A DNA stretch of 64,000 bases from Ustilaginoidea virens. Its lineage: Eukaryota; Ascomycota; Sordariomycetes; Hypocreales; Clavicipitaceae. The notes under the pieces are model-generated. The model saw only the letters and a list, made by a program, of their open reading frames with translations. It did no database searches and was not told where the DNA came from. The position numbers and the translations under genes were made by a program. The stretch is from the NCBI RefSeq assembly GCF_000687475.1, contig NC_057319.1, positions 3,586,001 through 3,650,000 on the forward strand. The letters are read 5' to 3'. This document shows positions 10,474 through 22,949 of the stretch, one piece after another. Each line of letters begins with the position of its first letter. Position 1 is the stretch's first letter.

Positions 10474-11217
10474 TATTGCAATTCTTAAGGTCACTATAAA
10501 AGTAGAGCCTTACTAGCTAGCTAGATGGCATAAGACTGTCTGCGACCTATGAACTAATCTTAGTATAAATACTAGATTTTTTACTAAGTCCTAAGACTAT
10601 ATAAGTGCTATAAAGCAGGGCAAGTGTAAAGGCAAGGCAAATATAAGATAACTAAAAACGCAGGGAAGGTGGAAGTTAAGAGGCATATAGTGCATTAATA
10701 GGTTCGATTGTGCTGCCCTTCTACTATCTAGAAAGAAGGGGAAAAGCTATCCTATATATACACGAAGGAGGGGTAGGCCTAGGCATCTAAGGTAGCCAGT
10801 AAGAAAGCTCCCCGTAATGCTCGCTATGATACGTCAGTAACCCCGCTATATCCGACCTTTCTAACCACCCTAACCACCGCACTAGTAATTAGTCACCGCA
10901 CTAGTAACTAACCACTATACTAGTGGACTAGCCACCACGCTAGTAGGCCACCACGCTAATTTAGCAATGCCACACCACGCTAGTAGGCCGCTACCACGCT
11001 AGTAGGCAACCACGCTAATTTAGTAATGCCACACCTTTTCAATAAGGCCTACCTTACTTGATATACAGTAAATAATCTACTGAAAATCCTTAAGGTAGAA
11101 GGCAAAGGCCTAAGGTAATACTACCATAAGTCTAAGAGGCGGTATAAGGGCCAGAAGGTTAGTAGGCCAGTAGGGCATAAGGCCAGCAGCCTAGTAGGCT
11201 ACTATAGGATTTTAACA
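10474..11217 (-). repeat. 5' LTR of A2
   Basis: This is the 744-bp partner of 3,847-4,590, keeping TGTTAAAATCC at its start on the minus strand. A TATATATA box lies at about 10,753-10,760 in promoter position (U3). The differences I could compare with the 3' LTR are mainly C/T or G/A. The repeat block of CACGCTAGTAGGCC-type units is at about 10,870-11,010. Confidence 0.93.
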
Positions 11218-11355
11218 AAGGGCTTTGCGGTAAATATAAGGGGGTACTACTAGGGGAGCTAGGCTATATTAGGGTGGTATAGCGGCGGTATATTCTTATA
11301 TAGCGATAAATACCTATATAATAGGGGCTAACGCAGTCTTTAGGAGATTCTATAT
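11218..11355 (-). mobile_element. LINE copy L2, fragment 2
   Basis: This matches L1 at about 26,394-26,530 and continues fragment 1 once A2 is removed. Its first five bases are the A2 duplication (AAGGG). Its last five (TATAT, 11,351-11,355) are the left target duplication of the long B element. Confidence 0.85.
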
Positions 11356-11698
11356 TGTCGGAATCGCTATCGCAAGGTGCCCAATTAGGCACATTGCGAT
11401 AGATGTGCCGCGCACACCCGTTGCGCATAATGTGGCTACTTTTGCCCCTTTTGCCCCTATGCCCCTAAGCCCGGTAGGGCACGCGGGCAGCCCGGCCCGA
11501 CCGCGCCAATACATGTGACTATAGCACGCATAAAAAGGCCACATTATGTAATTACCCTCTTTTGCTTCCTTTCTTTCCTCTTAGTTAAATAGTTATAATT
11601 AAAGAAGTAATCATACCTTTAACCGGTGACCTTACAGTACTTAATACCACGCGTGTAACCTTATGTATAACTAGGTACCCCTTAATGTAACACTAACA
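11356..11698 (+). repeat. 5' LTR of B2
   Basis: This 343-bp LTR starts TGTCGGAATCGC and ends CACTAACA. It is partly RIP-mutated relative to the solo LTR at 41,061-41,393 (for example CACGTGAC has become CATGTGAC here and TACGTAAC in the 3' LTR). An open frame on its minus strand is not a gene. Confidence 0.93.
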
Positions 11699-12903
11699 CT
11701 AATTAGTGAAGTTAAAGTTCACTTTACAGATTAGCTAGGATTAGCAAGAAGAGACGGTTTGATTAAATCGTGCTAATAAGGAATATAATCTAGCCTATTT
11801 AGAGGAACGGCTATAGATGTCACGAACTAAGGGATAAACTAATTGTATCTAACCTTCCCTACTCGTCTATTACGAGGAACAATCGCTAAATATCACACTA
11901 ATAGTGTAACAGCTAGTGAATATAATTAGTAGGCCAAAAAAAAAAAAAAAAAAAACGCGGGTTCTTACGTAAGCGACCCTGAACCGCAATAATATCTACG
12001 GTAAAGAACCTATTTACTGGTGCATTTAATAGTCAAATAAGTAACCGGAACGCCTATAATACCTTGCCTAACTATTGCTTCCTTTTTTACTTCCTTCCTT
12101 CTTTCTTCTTATTAATTACTTCCTTCTTTCTTCTATTAATTACTTCTTTCTAATACCTACGCTAAACGCTCCCTCTCTCTCTAATATATATGCCTACCCC
12201 TATTAACATCACAATAGAGGTATTACTACCCGAAAGGCTTAGGCCTTACGCCGATACTATTATAGAGGACTGGGCTAATTTAAAAGGGCAGATTGACCCT
12301 ACTAATGCTACGGACGAGCAGTTACACAATCGTATCGCCTACCTTATCAATAACTATACAATAGGCAATAAGATGGATGACGATCTATGGGAATAATTCC
12401 GTAAGGATTATAATGAGTAGACTGAAGAGCTATTCAACTGTATCAATAAACGGCTCCTACGGGAATTCCGAACAACCCTATAGGAACGTAGGGTATATAT
12501 TAGAAGCATAGGATTATTAGCAGTTAAGACCCTTACCTATTGTCTCTAGCAAGAGTATATACCTGAGTGGCCTTAAGAGGAAATAAATCTCCAATTTGTA
12601 TGCAAAACCTTTATATCCTGGTTAAATCCAGATAGGGAATAATCAGTCCCTACTGCTTACACTAAATGGGAGATGCAAATAAACTAGAATGCCCCCTTTA
12701 TCATAAGCTTAAGGAATTTACTTCCTACTATAATTATTCGAATACCCTTATAAATACTATTACGAATACCCTGATAAACACCCTCGCGATTACCTTCGCG
12801 AAGACCTTTATAAGCCCCTTCGACCCCTAGGGACTTTATAATACTAATGGCATAATAACCCCTTATCCCCCTATCTATATCAAAGAAGGCCCCTATTCCT
12901 ACT
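11699..12903 (+). pseudogene. B2 leader and gag 5' part
   Basis: The leader (11,699-12,189) holds a 20-A run at about 11,936 and pyrimidine-rich TTCCTTC repeats (12,070-12,180). An ATG at 12,190 opens a 68-codon stretch beginning MPTPINITIEVLLPERLRP, ended by a TAG where Glu-Gln/Trp is likely. The frame then continues through stops. I assign it to gag by position only. The last five bases, CTACT, are the target duplication of the C dimer. Confidence 0.65.
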
Positions 12904-13629
12904 TATTGAAATCAGCGCCTTTTTAGCTGTATTTTGGTACTAGTCTCGCTACCGTACGACGTCTCTACGTTAAGATATCGCGGTGGCTATACCAGGCGCT
13001 ATGGTGGGGCACAGCGCCCCACAACGCCGATTACAGTAGGCCATAGCGCCGGTCACGGCACCGGCACAGCGCCCCACAGCCGGCCATAGCGGCCGGTCAC
13101 AGCGGGCCACAGGGCCTACAACAGGCGGCGCATTTCTATAGGATTACCAAATAGGCAAACCAGCACTTTCGGCCTTCTATATATAGTCACCCGCTACACC
13201 GGTTATTTACGGCAGACCGATATAGGGCTTCCGGCCCATACGGCAGGCTGTTATAGGGCATCCAGCACACCGCTATAAGCCACTGGGCTTGGTTGGGTAG
13301 GCATTGGGTAGGCACTGGGTAGGATATTGGGCACAGACTGGGCACGGTTAGGCAGACCGACTTTTCGTCGGGTTTTTCGCTATTTTTGCGGTTTTTTATT
13401 ATTTTTAACCACTTCTTTAAGATAGTAGAAATATGCCCAAAATTCCCTCTTTCTAGCTAGAATAGTCACCAATAATTAAAATCAGATTTCCCTGACATCT
13501 TTGCTCTGGTCAACCTCTTATGCGCTTTAAATCTTTAACCAGCTCTTTGTTTTATTCTGCAACGCCTTATACGCCACTATCGGTATCCAGTATATTTCCA
13601 ATAGTGTTCTAAATCACCATTTTGCAATA
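12904..13629 (+). repeat. C dimer, left LTR
   Basis: This 726-bp LTR starts TATTGAAATCAGCGCC and ends TTTTGCAATA. It contains GC-rich palindromic words around GGCCGGTCACAGCGGGCC (about 13,010-13,135). It is followed directly by the primer-binding site at 13,630. Confidence 0.94.
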
Positions 13630-13643
13630 GGTTATAAGCCCGG
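13630..13643 (+). promoter_or_regulatory. Primer-binding site, C unit 1
   Basis: GGTTATAAGCCCGG lies directly after the LTR. It is identical to the family A site and again at 20,447-20,460 after the middle LTR. It fits the anticodon arm of initiator tRNA-Met with one RIP-type mismatch, so this is a copia-type internal-tRNA priming site. Confidence 0.78.
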
Positions 13644-13889
13644 TGTCTCAAGGCTTCCAGCTTAAGACTTTTTTATGCCAACTTAGGATTTTAACGCATT
13701 TAGCAGCTAACCTTCTAGAAATCTACTAATAAGGGACTAATCATCCCAGATTTAGGAACCCAGCTACCACACCAAGCTGCAATACATCCTTACAATAGGA
13801 TTTTCTAAGGTTATTCCTTAATGCAGCTTTCTTCTAGATTTTTTTATCTAAATTTTCAGTCTTAATTTTCTTTGCATTTTTAAGACTTT

Positions 13890-16800
13890 CTAGTACCTTT
13901 TCTCTTCCTATAATAGCTAATTAGAATATTCCTACCGCTAATAACCTAGGCTACCAAGTCCCTAATACAGTAGAGGTAGAAGAATCTAATAATAACTAGG
14001 AAATTGCCTAGCTTAGGGAAGACCAATAGGAAATAAGAAAAGAATTCAACTATAAATTTAATCGAATTAATTCTAAAATCGATTTTTTAGCTAATAAGGT
14101 AGGCACCTTAGTAGATAGACTAATTAAGCCTACTACTAGCCTACCATCCTAGGATATAATAGATATAGATACCTTCTAAACCCTTATAGGTAAAGGAAAT
14201 AATCTACTATTACTACCTAAAGCCTAGCAGCAACCCCTGCCGGTTCCATCCAGTATTAGCAGCCAAGTCAGCGCTATAGCTATTAAAGAACTAGCCAAAA
14301 CAGCCAACAGATTCCAAAAATCCTAAAAGCTAAAGGGGGCATCTAACTTTAACTAATAGAAATAGGCCCTTATGATTCAACTTAAGGCACTTAACATCGC
14401 CAAATTTATCGAAAATCCTTCTATTGCTAATAGTTTTAACGATTCAAAGTAAGCACTTTTACTATTACTTATTAAGAATAGTTGCATAAAAGGACCAGCT
14501 GCCGCTATTAACTAATACACTAACCTAAAGTCAGCCTTTATATTACTCACTAAATAGTATTCTCACTTATCAGACGTATAGCAGACCCACCTATACCCTG
14601 CCTTCTATCAACTAAATTTTATAGGCTATAAGGGTACCTTAGAATCTTTTAACGCCTCCTTTAATAGCTACCTATCCAGGCTGCAAATTTTAGGCTCCCA
14701 CATATAACCTTTCGACTAAATCAGCCAGTATTTACATACTATAGAAGGGGTCTTTTTTTAGTAGGTAGAACGGCACTGCACAATAATGAGAATCGCCTAT
14801 ACTTAGGAAAATACATCAAATATTAACCTATAATTTTATATAGTTGATTTACTAGAAGAATAATATATTAAAGGATTATTAATAGTAAGGGCTACTACCC
14901 ACCTCGCAAAAGTCAAAGGTGCCGCTACTAATAACAATAGTAGCAAGCCAGCTAGTAATAACACTAGTAAGGGTAGTAAAAACACTACCACTAATACTAA
15001 TAAAAAGAAACAGGGGTCTTTTTCTACCTAATAATAAAGGTCTTCTTTAGCTATATAAGGCAAGCTAGAAAATAAAAAGAAGAAAAAAAAGAAAGATTTA
15101 GCTAATAAAATAGATACCCTACAAAAGACCGACGAAAAGACTATTAATTCCTTTATATTAGGGAATTATAACACTTTAAGTCTTACACCTAGTTAGACAG
15201 CCTATTCTTCCTTCTAGGACTGCAAATATATATAATTTTTAACTACCAGCTATAGTGCATAATCCGGGGGGAAAACGCTAATAGATTCTTTGCTCTACGA
15301 TACTGGTTCTATAGTATATATCATCAACGATAAGAAGTATTTTACCTACTTCTAATACTATACTGGAAATAGACCAATCATTAGCACAGGTAGTGGCCCA
15401 ATTAAGCCCAGTAGGTAAGGCATAACGCGTTTTACCGTGCTATAGGGCACCAACCCACCTTAGTAGGGCACCTTAGAGCTAACCAACGCCCTTTTCATAC
15501 CAGCTTTTAATATTAATATCTTTAGCGGCGTTAAATACTATCTAAATCATAGCAGTATTTAGGGCTAAAGCCTAATTAATAGCAATAATAAGTGCATTAG
15601 GCTTCTTAATTTTAAGAAGTATAGCTTCTTTTTATAATAGAAAGGAGTAGATTCGCCGTTTTTATACTATTCCAGCTAAAATCACCTGGCTTTATATAGT
15701 ATCTTAGTCGAATTACCTGCCCTAGCTAACCCAGAAGAATATAAGGAATATCCCCTACTAAAGGATTTACCTACCCTACTACCTGACTCAGACCTTCTAC
15801 TTCCACTAGCTAACTTACCAGCTAACCTACTAGCTAATCCTAGTTTTTCGGTAGTACCAATAGAGGCTGCTATTCCTAATACAGCCTAACCACTATAGAG
15901 GGCCCCAGTCACCCTTAACCTAGCCCTAGTTATAATATTAGCTACTAATATAGAATATCAAAAGCTGCTATTACTAGCCGGACTTTAGTATATCCGGCTT
16001 AGGCATATCGGAATCTAACTTCTAAAGAAAACCTATATATCAACTATAGGGTTACCTGATCTTAGTAAGGTAAAGGATTCTGACTTTAACTATATCGCCT
16101 ATAAAAAGGCAAAATCAGTTCGGTGTTTTACATTAAAAGCTATACTAGACCTAATGCACTATTTAGATATTATAGAGGGTGATATTTTCTAAATTAATCC
16201 TCTTCCATACAATAAACGCCCTATTTGCCTTATCTTAGTTAACCGAAAATCACGCTTCCATTAGGTGTATTTACTACCCAATAAGGAAGGGCCTATAGTA
16301 TTCCCAGTATTATAGGGGTTCTTCTAAAGTCTTTAGAATAGCTACGGTAAATCAGCTATTAAATTCCACTATAATAATGGTAAGGAAATTAATAATATCA
16401 TTATAGCCTAGCTAGCTCTTAAAGGCATAAATTTTTTAACCTCTTCCCCTTATATTTATAAGTAAAATGGGTTAGTAGAACGCTCTATATAGGTTATTAT
16501 TGACCGACTTAAAGCTATTATACTTTGGTCTCGGTTACCTTCTTACCTTTAGTCTGTAGTGATTCTTAGTATTACTACTTTAGTAAATCTAATAGTAGTC
16601 TTAAACCATTCTTTATCACCTTTTGAGGAATTAAAAAAGGACTTTCCGGAAATTATATATTACCACCTACCCGACCTTACTAGCTTTAGGGCTATTAGTG
16701 CGGCTATAGAAGTGCTAATCCCTCTAGAAAAACGGGTCATTAGCTATAAGCTAGCCCCCCGGACCGAGTTAGGTAGGTTACTAGCTACGCTAGGTAATAG

Positions 16801-19650
16801 TACCTACCTTATCTATATTCTATATCGCTAGGTCGTCACTAAGACCTCTTTTATTACTTTCACCTACTAAAATAAAGGTATAGGCCCTATTTTAAGTAGC
16901 CTAGAGGGCAAATTTAACTTCCTACCGTCTTCTATTTTAAAGGGGGTAAATAATAACTAAATAGCTCTAGAAGAGCCTATTTAAAAGTCGCCTCGCCTAA
17001 ATATGCCTATTTCGTCTAAGACCGATAATATAGGCCTAGTCGAAGGCATAGGCCTACTATAGGCCATAGATCCAATACAGCCTACAGGCCCACCACAACC
17101 AATAGGCCTAATATAGCATATGGATCCACTATAATCAGCAGGCCTACTACAACCAATAGGCCTGCTATAATTAGTAGGCCTACCAATTAGCCCGCTATAG
17201 CACTCTGCAATATTTCCTAGCAATTCGCTGTCTTTTAATTCTAAATCGCTTTAGCCTAACTTAGCTTTTCAGCTTAGGTAAGATGGTCCGCTTTCACCGG
17301 CTAAAGAAAATATACCTTTTTCCTATACAAAAAGGCTATAAATGCTAAGAAATATAGAAAGCTCTTATCACTAGGAATCTCAACTATAGAGATTTTCTAA
17401 ATCTATCACAAAAGTAGGCATAACCCACATAAGTGAAAATTCTGACTTACCCTATATAATAAATTTTCAATAGTCCGAATCTTAAAGCCCCATATATACT
17501 GATTTTCTGCGACTTTCCGATATAATAGATTCTGCCTTTTCGCCCGGCTTTTTAATAAACGCGGCATTTCACTATAGTAAAACGCTACCTATACTAGAAT
17601 ATCTAAAATTCGAGAGTCTAGATATCGCCTTAAATAAGAGACTATAGGAGAAAATATTTCGAGTATTAGAAAAGGTGCCTATTTAGCTATACTAGGTTAG
17701 GGCTACTAAGGGTAGAATTCAAGGAAGAATACCATAGATACAAGATATACAAAATATCCTAAGTTATAGATACTATAGGTTACTTTTAGACCTATAGGCT
17801 GACTAATAGTCTGACCTATAGACTAACCAATAGGGTACTTTCCTACCCACCCAGCCGAAAAACGACTAGATTTTCGGATACCTAAATAGCCCCCTAGAGG
17901 CTTCTATATAGGATTTCCCCCCTTCTTATACTTTTTACAATATTTACTATATAGTAAAGATTAAGGCTGTAAAACAGGCCCTAGAAGGTATGCCTAATAG
18001 CTAGAAGGAAGTCTTATATAGTCTATAAAAAGATAGCTAGGTTAAGGCCTTATTTTCGGAATTTAAGCAATTAATCAACTTAAATATCTTCCAATTTATA
18101 TTAAAGGCTAATATTCCTACTAATAAGAAGATATTATGCAATTGGCCTATTTTTTATATAAAGAAAGATACGAATAATAACCCGGTTAAATATAAGGCAC
18201 AATTAGTTATTAAAGGCTTTATATAGGTATCTAGGCAAGACTTTACGGAGACCTATGCCTCTACTTCGATCCTACTAATATAGAGGATTATCCTTACTCT
18301 TACTGCTATAAATAACTAGGAAATAGAGCAGATCGACTTTATTAGTGCCTTTCTAAATAGTAAACTACTAGAGACGATTTATATAGAGATTCTAGCTAGT
18401 TTTCTAGAATTTATAGAAAGCCTACTCTTACCTAACCTAGCCTTATAGTCTGACTAATAGCATCATCGATTTCTAGCCTTACTTACTAAGGTTAGATATA
18501 ACCCTTCTGTATTATAAGTCATACTATTAAAGAAAGCCTTATATAGGCTAAAATAAGGCCCTCGCGAGTAGCAATTACGGTTAAAAGACCTTCTAATGCA
18601 AAAGGGTTTTAAGCCGTTACTTTCTAATACTGCCGTTTTCTATAATAAAGGAACGCATACCTTTATTATAACCTATATGGATAACTGCTTGATTATTAGT
18701 CCGGATTTTAGCTATATTAACCAGCTTAAGACTAAATTCCATAAGGTTTACGCTATAGAAGACCAAGGACCTGCCTCCTTCTTTCTAGGAGTGCAAATTA
18801 TTAGGGATAGAGAAAAAGGCCTATTATAGCTATACTAATCGCAATTTATTACGGAAGTCCTTAAGAAGTTTAACCTTAAGGACATACAACCGCATCTAAT
18901 CCCGCTACAGCCCGGTATACTTACTAAGGCTAACGATACGCCGCTAGATGCTAGTAATCAACACTTATTCCAGCAGCTAGTAGGGATATCGATATAGTTA
19001 ATAATAATATTAAGACCTGACCTTGCCTTTCCAACGCAATACCTATCACGATATATACAACAGGCTTCCACTATATAATTTAATGCTACTAAGGGCGCCT
19101 TTCGCTACTTAGCTAGTACGGCAAATATAGCCATTTATTACCAAGCTGCTAAAGCTACTGTAGTATTAGCTGCATTTTCTAACAGCGATTTTGCTAGGTA
19201 CCGGCTGACTTTAAAGTCCACTAATGGTTATCTTACTACCTTAAATGGTAGGCCTATTAGCTAGAGGTTAAAACGGTCTTCAACTATAGTTTTATCAACG
19301 CTTAAAGCCAAGTCTGATATAATACTTAAGGCGATTCGCGAAGTAGAGTAAATATCTAATTTATTTAAAGAAATCTAGGTCGATATTTAACGCCCGATAC
19401 CACTATACTGCGATAACTAAAGGTCTATTTCTAATGCAAATGACCTAAATTAGTATGCCCGCACTAAGCATACCTTACTTAAATTCCGGTATATACATAA
19501 GAAGGCCTACGGTGGCCTAATAAAAATATCTTATTTACCCACGATAGATATACCTGCAGATAGACTCACTAAACCACTTCTAAGCCCGAAATTCCCTATA
19601 TTTCGGCAGCTATTAGGGCTGCAATCCCTATAGTATTATCATCTTTTTTT
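13890..19650 (+). pseudogene. C unit 1 gag-pol, decayed
   Basis: Reading through TAG/TAA stops: gag (about 13,900-15,100) with FIGYKGTLESFNASFNSYL and an Asn/Lys-rich end; protease YDTGS at 15,296-15,310; GAG-pre-integrase with YIRLRHIGI (about 15,985); integrase (about 16,170-16,840) with FHYNNGKEIN and NGLVERSI; a Pro/Gly/Leu repeat linker (16,980-17,220); RT from about 17,990 with the catalytic box YMDNCLIIS at about 18,672 (second Asp now Asn); RNase H (about 19,070-19,650) ending ADRLTKPLLSPKFP. This is copia domain order. No intact frame remains. Confidence 0.9.
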
Positions 19651-19711
19651 TCTAATTTTTTATAGGGTTTCTTTCTTTTATTCTAACGCTAGGATTAGCT
19701 ATATTGCTAAT

Positions 19712-19720
19712 TAGAGGGGG
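19712..19720 (+). promoter_or_regulatory. Polypurine tract, C unit 1
   Basis: TAGAGGGGG lies directly before the middle LTR (TGTTGAAATTAGCG from 19,721). The same tract (CAGAGGGGG) precedes the right LTR at 32,931-32,939 and the family A LTRs. Confidence 0.75.
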
Positions 19721-20446
19721 TGTTGAAATTAGCGCCTTTTTAGCTGTATTTTAGTATTAGTCTCGCTACCGTATAACGTCTCTATATTAAGATATCGCGG
19801 TAGCTATACCAGGCGCTATAGTGGGGCACAGCGCCCCATAACGCCGATTACAGTAGGCCATAGCGCCGGTCATAGCACCAGCATAGCGCCCCACAGCCGG
19901 CCACAGCGGCCGGTCACAGCGGGCCATAGGGCCCACAACAGGCGGCGCATTTCTACGGGATTACCAAATAGGCAAACCAGCACTTTCGGCCTTCTATATA
20001 CAGTCACCCGCTATACCGGTTATTTACGGCAGACCGATATAGGGCTTCCGGCCCATACGGCAGGCTATTATAGGGCATCCGGCACACCGCTATAAGCCAC
20101 TGGGCTTGGTTGGGTAGGCATTAGGTAGGCACTAGGTAGGATATTAGGCACAGATTAGGCATAGTTAGGCAGACCGACTTTTCGTCGGGTTTTTCGCTAT
20201 TTTTGCGGTTTTTCATTATTTTCAACCACTTCTTTAAGATAGTAGAAATATGCCTAAAATTCCCTCTTTCTAGCTAGAATAGTTACTAATAATTAAAATT
20301 AGATTTCCCTAATATCTTTGCTCTAGTTAACCTCTTATGCACTTTAAATCTTTAACCAGCTCTTTATTTTATTCTGCAACGCCTTATACGCCACTATCGG
20401 TATCCAGTATATTTCCAATAGTATTCTAAATCACTATTTTGCAATA
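19721..20446 (+). repeat. C dimer, middle LTR
   Basis: At 726 bp this is the only C LTR here that keeps TGTTG at its start. It is followed by a second primer-binding site (20,447-20,460) and the start of another leader, which proves that a second unit begins. Differences from the left LTR in the segments I compared are C-to-T in CpA or G-to-A in TpG. Confidence 0.94.
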
Positions 20447-20728
20447 GGTTATAAGCCCGGTGTCTCAAGGCTTCCAGCTTAAGACTTTTTTATACTAACT
20501 TAGGATTTTAATGCATTTAATAGCTAACCTTCTAGAAATCTACTAATAAGGGACTAATCATCCCAGATTTAGGAACCTAGCTACTATACTAAGCTGCAAT
20601 ACATCCTTATTATTATTATTAAAATACGCTAGAGGCTATTTAGAACTAAATAACCTATCTAATACTTTTATAAAGATAATTCAGAAAGGAAAAACCCGGT
20701 AGCCGGGAGGAAAACCCTTCTTACGTTC

Positions 20729-21004
20729 TTAATTTCTACTTTTTGTTGCCCTGCAGTAGGGGCGGCGGGTATCCGGTGCATAAGAGAGTAGGGTGCGTAA
20801 CCGCTTAGGACTATATCTGGCGGTATTATATGGGAAGAGTGCGAGTGAGAAGTCCCAGAATATCGGGTCCAAGTCGGTAGTCTTATCGGGTAAAAGGTAA
20901 GGGGAGGGTAAGGCCGGGGGGGGTAAGGCTAGTGGCGCGCTCGCGATAGGCGTATTCTCATCGGGCGTGTATTTATAGTAGCCCGGGCGCTTCTTGGTAT
21001 GCAT
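20729..21004 (-). pseudogene. Open stretch at the 3' end of LINE L1
   Basis: A 91-codon minus-strand open stretch starts at a near-cognate codon or ATG, with a Pro-rich middle. It lies between the LINE RT region and the (TAA)n tail, so it is most likely the decayed C-terminal end of ORF2. I recognise no domain in it. Confidence 0.4.
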
Positions 21005-22949
21005 TAATTTTTGGTTAGAAGAGAAAGTAAGCCGACTCTAAAGGTTAAAGTAGGCGGCCTTAGGCACTATATTAGTATATAGGTTAGTAATACCCCCCGA
21101 ATTTAGTGCCTTTTCTTCCTTTCTTCTTTTCCTCTATAGCGCTAATTTTAAAGTATATAATAACCTTTTTATCGCGGTATAGGGCCGGTGCTGACCCTAT
21201 TAGCAGAACGGTAATAATAGCAGCGATAATAATAGTAGCAATAATAATAACAGTAAGAATAATAATAGTAAAAATAACGATGCTTAAGCGGTCGGCGATA
21301 CTAGATAAGGGGGTAAGTATGGATCTTGCGTGCGGCGGAACTATAGCTAACCCTTATGTAGTAGCCCGGCGAACTATATATATAGCCTTGCGGGCTATAT
21401 CTAACGCGCTCGGAAGATCCCGAGTATAGATGCTATAGCTAATAAGGTATAGATTAGGTTATATCTGCTCTCTAGCGAGGCTAATATAGGTAAGGACTAG
21501 TACGGCCTACTATCCTTATGCCTTAGCGGGCAAGATATATATACCTTTAGAAAGGACCCCTAGGAACTAGGTCTTAATATAAGAACTCTTAGATATATAG
21601 GAGACTATTGCCGGGGGGATAGAAGTATATTTTCGATTCGTATATAGCATAGGTTATTAGCTAACTATTTTTGCCTTTTAGGTAGACGACTATAAGGCCC
21701 TCTAGTAGAGGGCCAAATAGGCGTCTACCTTTTAGGGGTATAATTAGGCGGCGGTAGTAGCAGCGGTAGCGGCGGTAGGGGGCTTTAGCGCTCTTAGGGC
21801 AACCTAAGAGATACTAAACCTCAAAGAGAGGAAGGTCCTTACTTTAGAATAATAGGCCTATACCTAAAAGGATATTATTATATTATTATAGGTTTTCCTA
21901 GCCTAAGAGGGGGAGGAGGGGGCTTTAGAGGGGGGGCAGGATAGGGACGATAGGGATAAAGGGGGGGAGAATAATAAGGGGAATAAGGGGGGGGAGGGGA
22001 AAGAAGATACCCCTAATACTAAAATAATAATTATTAACTAGTTTTAGCCTATAGGGCCTAAGAGACTTACTTATTCCTAGGGCTCCTTATTCGCACTTTA
22101 GGATTACTATAAATATTATATAGGGGCTATACGGGGGTATTTAGTAGCGCCTTTAGCTATGCTATATTAGAGGGATTAGGCGAGCTGGAATTAGTTAAAT
22201 TAGTTGATACTAAGCATCTAGTAAGCAATTGTTTGTATAAAGCATAGTTTATTAAGTGCAATAGATATACTATATTGGTCGCGAAGTAAGTTAGGGCTGG
22301 GATTAGACCTAAGGAGTATATATTTTTATTTACAGTACTTTAGATAGGAGAGGATAATATAGTAGAGGTCTTCCGGGCCTTCCCTATAACGGTAGAAAGG
22401 TAATAGCACTAAAGGAACTTATTAGAAGCAGAGGAAGGAGTTAAGGCTAATTTTTTCTATATAGAGTTGGGTAAGTATCGCCGATTTATACTTCTATAGA
22501 CCTTTATATAATTAGGTTATTTTCGCTATAGATTAGAAGTCTAATGCCCTTTTGGCTGCTAGGGTCTTATGCTAAGGGCGTCTTGCTTTTACTACTACCT
22601 AATTACTCTATTATCGGTTATATTAATCTTTTACTAATCGCTTTTTGGCTAGAAGTTAGCTAAGGTTAGGATTAGGGAATAGTATATAGGCTAAGGGTCT
22701 TTAGTAACCCTTCCTTTATTGGCATTAGAGTATTACCGCTACTACTACTAATATATAGTTAATCCTATCGGTTATGCCTATTTTATCTATTCTTTTAAAG
22801 AATCGCTAGTAGATATAGTTAAGATAGAGGTTAATTAGGGGTATAGCTGCCTCAGTCTCGAGGGTATTTAGTGGTATAGCTTTAAAGGCCCTAATAATTA
22901 TGCGGAGGTAGGCTGACTATTCTATAGCTAGGGATTTTGCAATGCCTTT

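Larger units (their letters stand above)
3847..11217 (-). mobile_element. Complete Ty1/copia element of family A (A2)
   Basis: This 7,371-bp LTR retrotransposon has 744-bp LTRs at 10,474-11,217 (5') and 3,847-4,590 (3'), flanked by the direct repeat AAGGG (3,842-3,846 and 11,218-11,222). On the minus strand the order is leader, gag (about 9,700-8,500), protease, a Pro/Thr/Glu-rich spacer, GAG-pre-integrase and integrase (about 7,760-6,950), a Pro-rich spacer, RT (about 6,300-5,280) and RNase H (about 5,280-4,730). IN before RT is the Ty1/copia order. RIP has put stops through the whole frame, so it cannot make a polyprotein. It lies in LINE L2. Confidence 0.95.

Noticed and set aside
16981..17223. 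Gly/Pro/Ser-rich minus-strand frame (repeated at 30,200-30,442)
   Set aside because: Shadow of the Pro/Gly linker on the plus strand of family C.
21106..21429. 107-codon plus-strand frame with Ile-rich hydrophobic start
   Set aside because: Antisense to the LINE, made by repeated ATAATA words; no homology.
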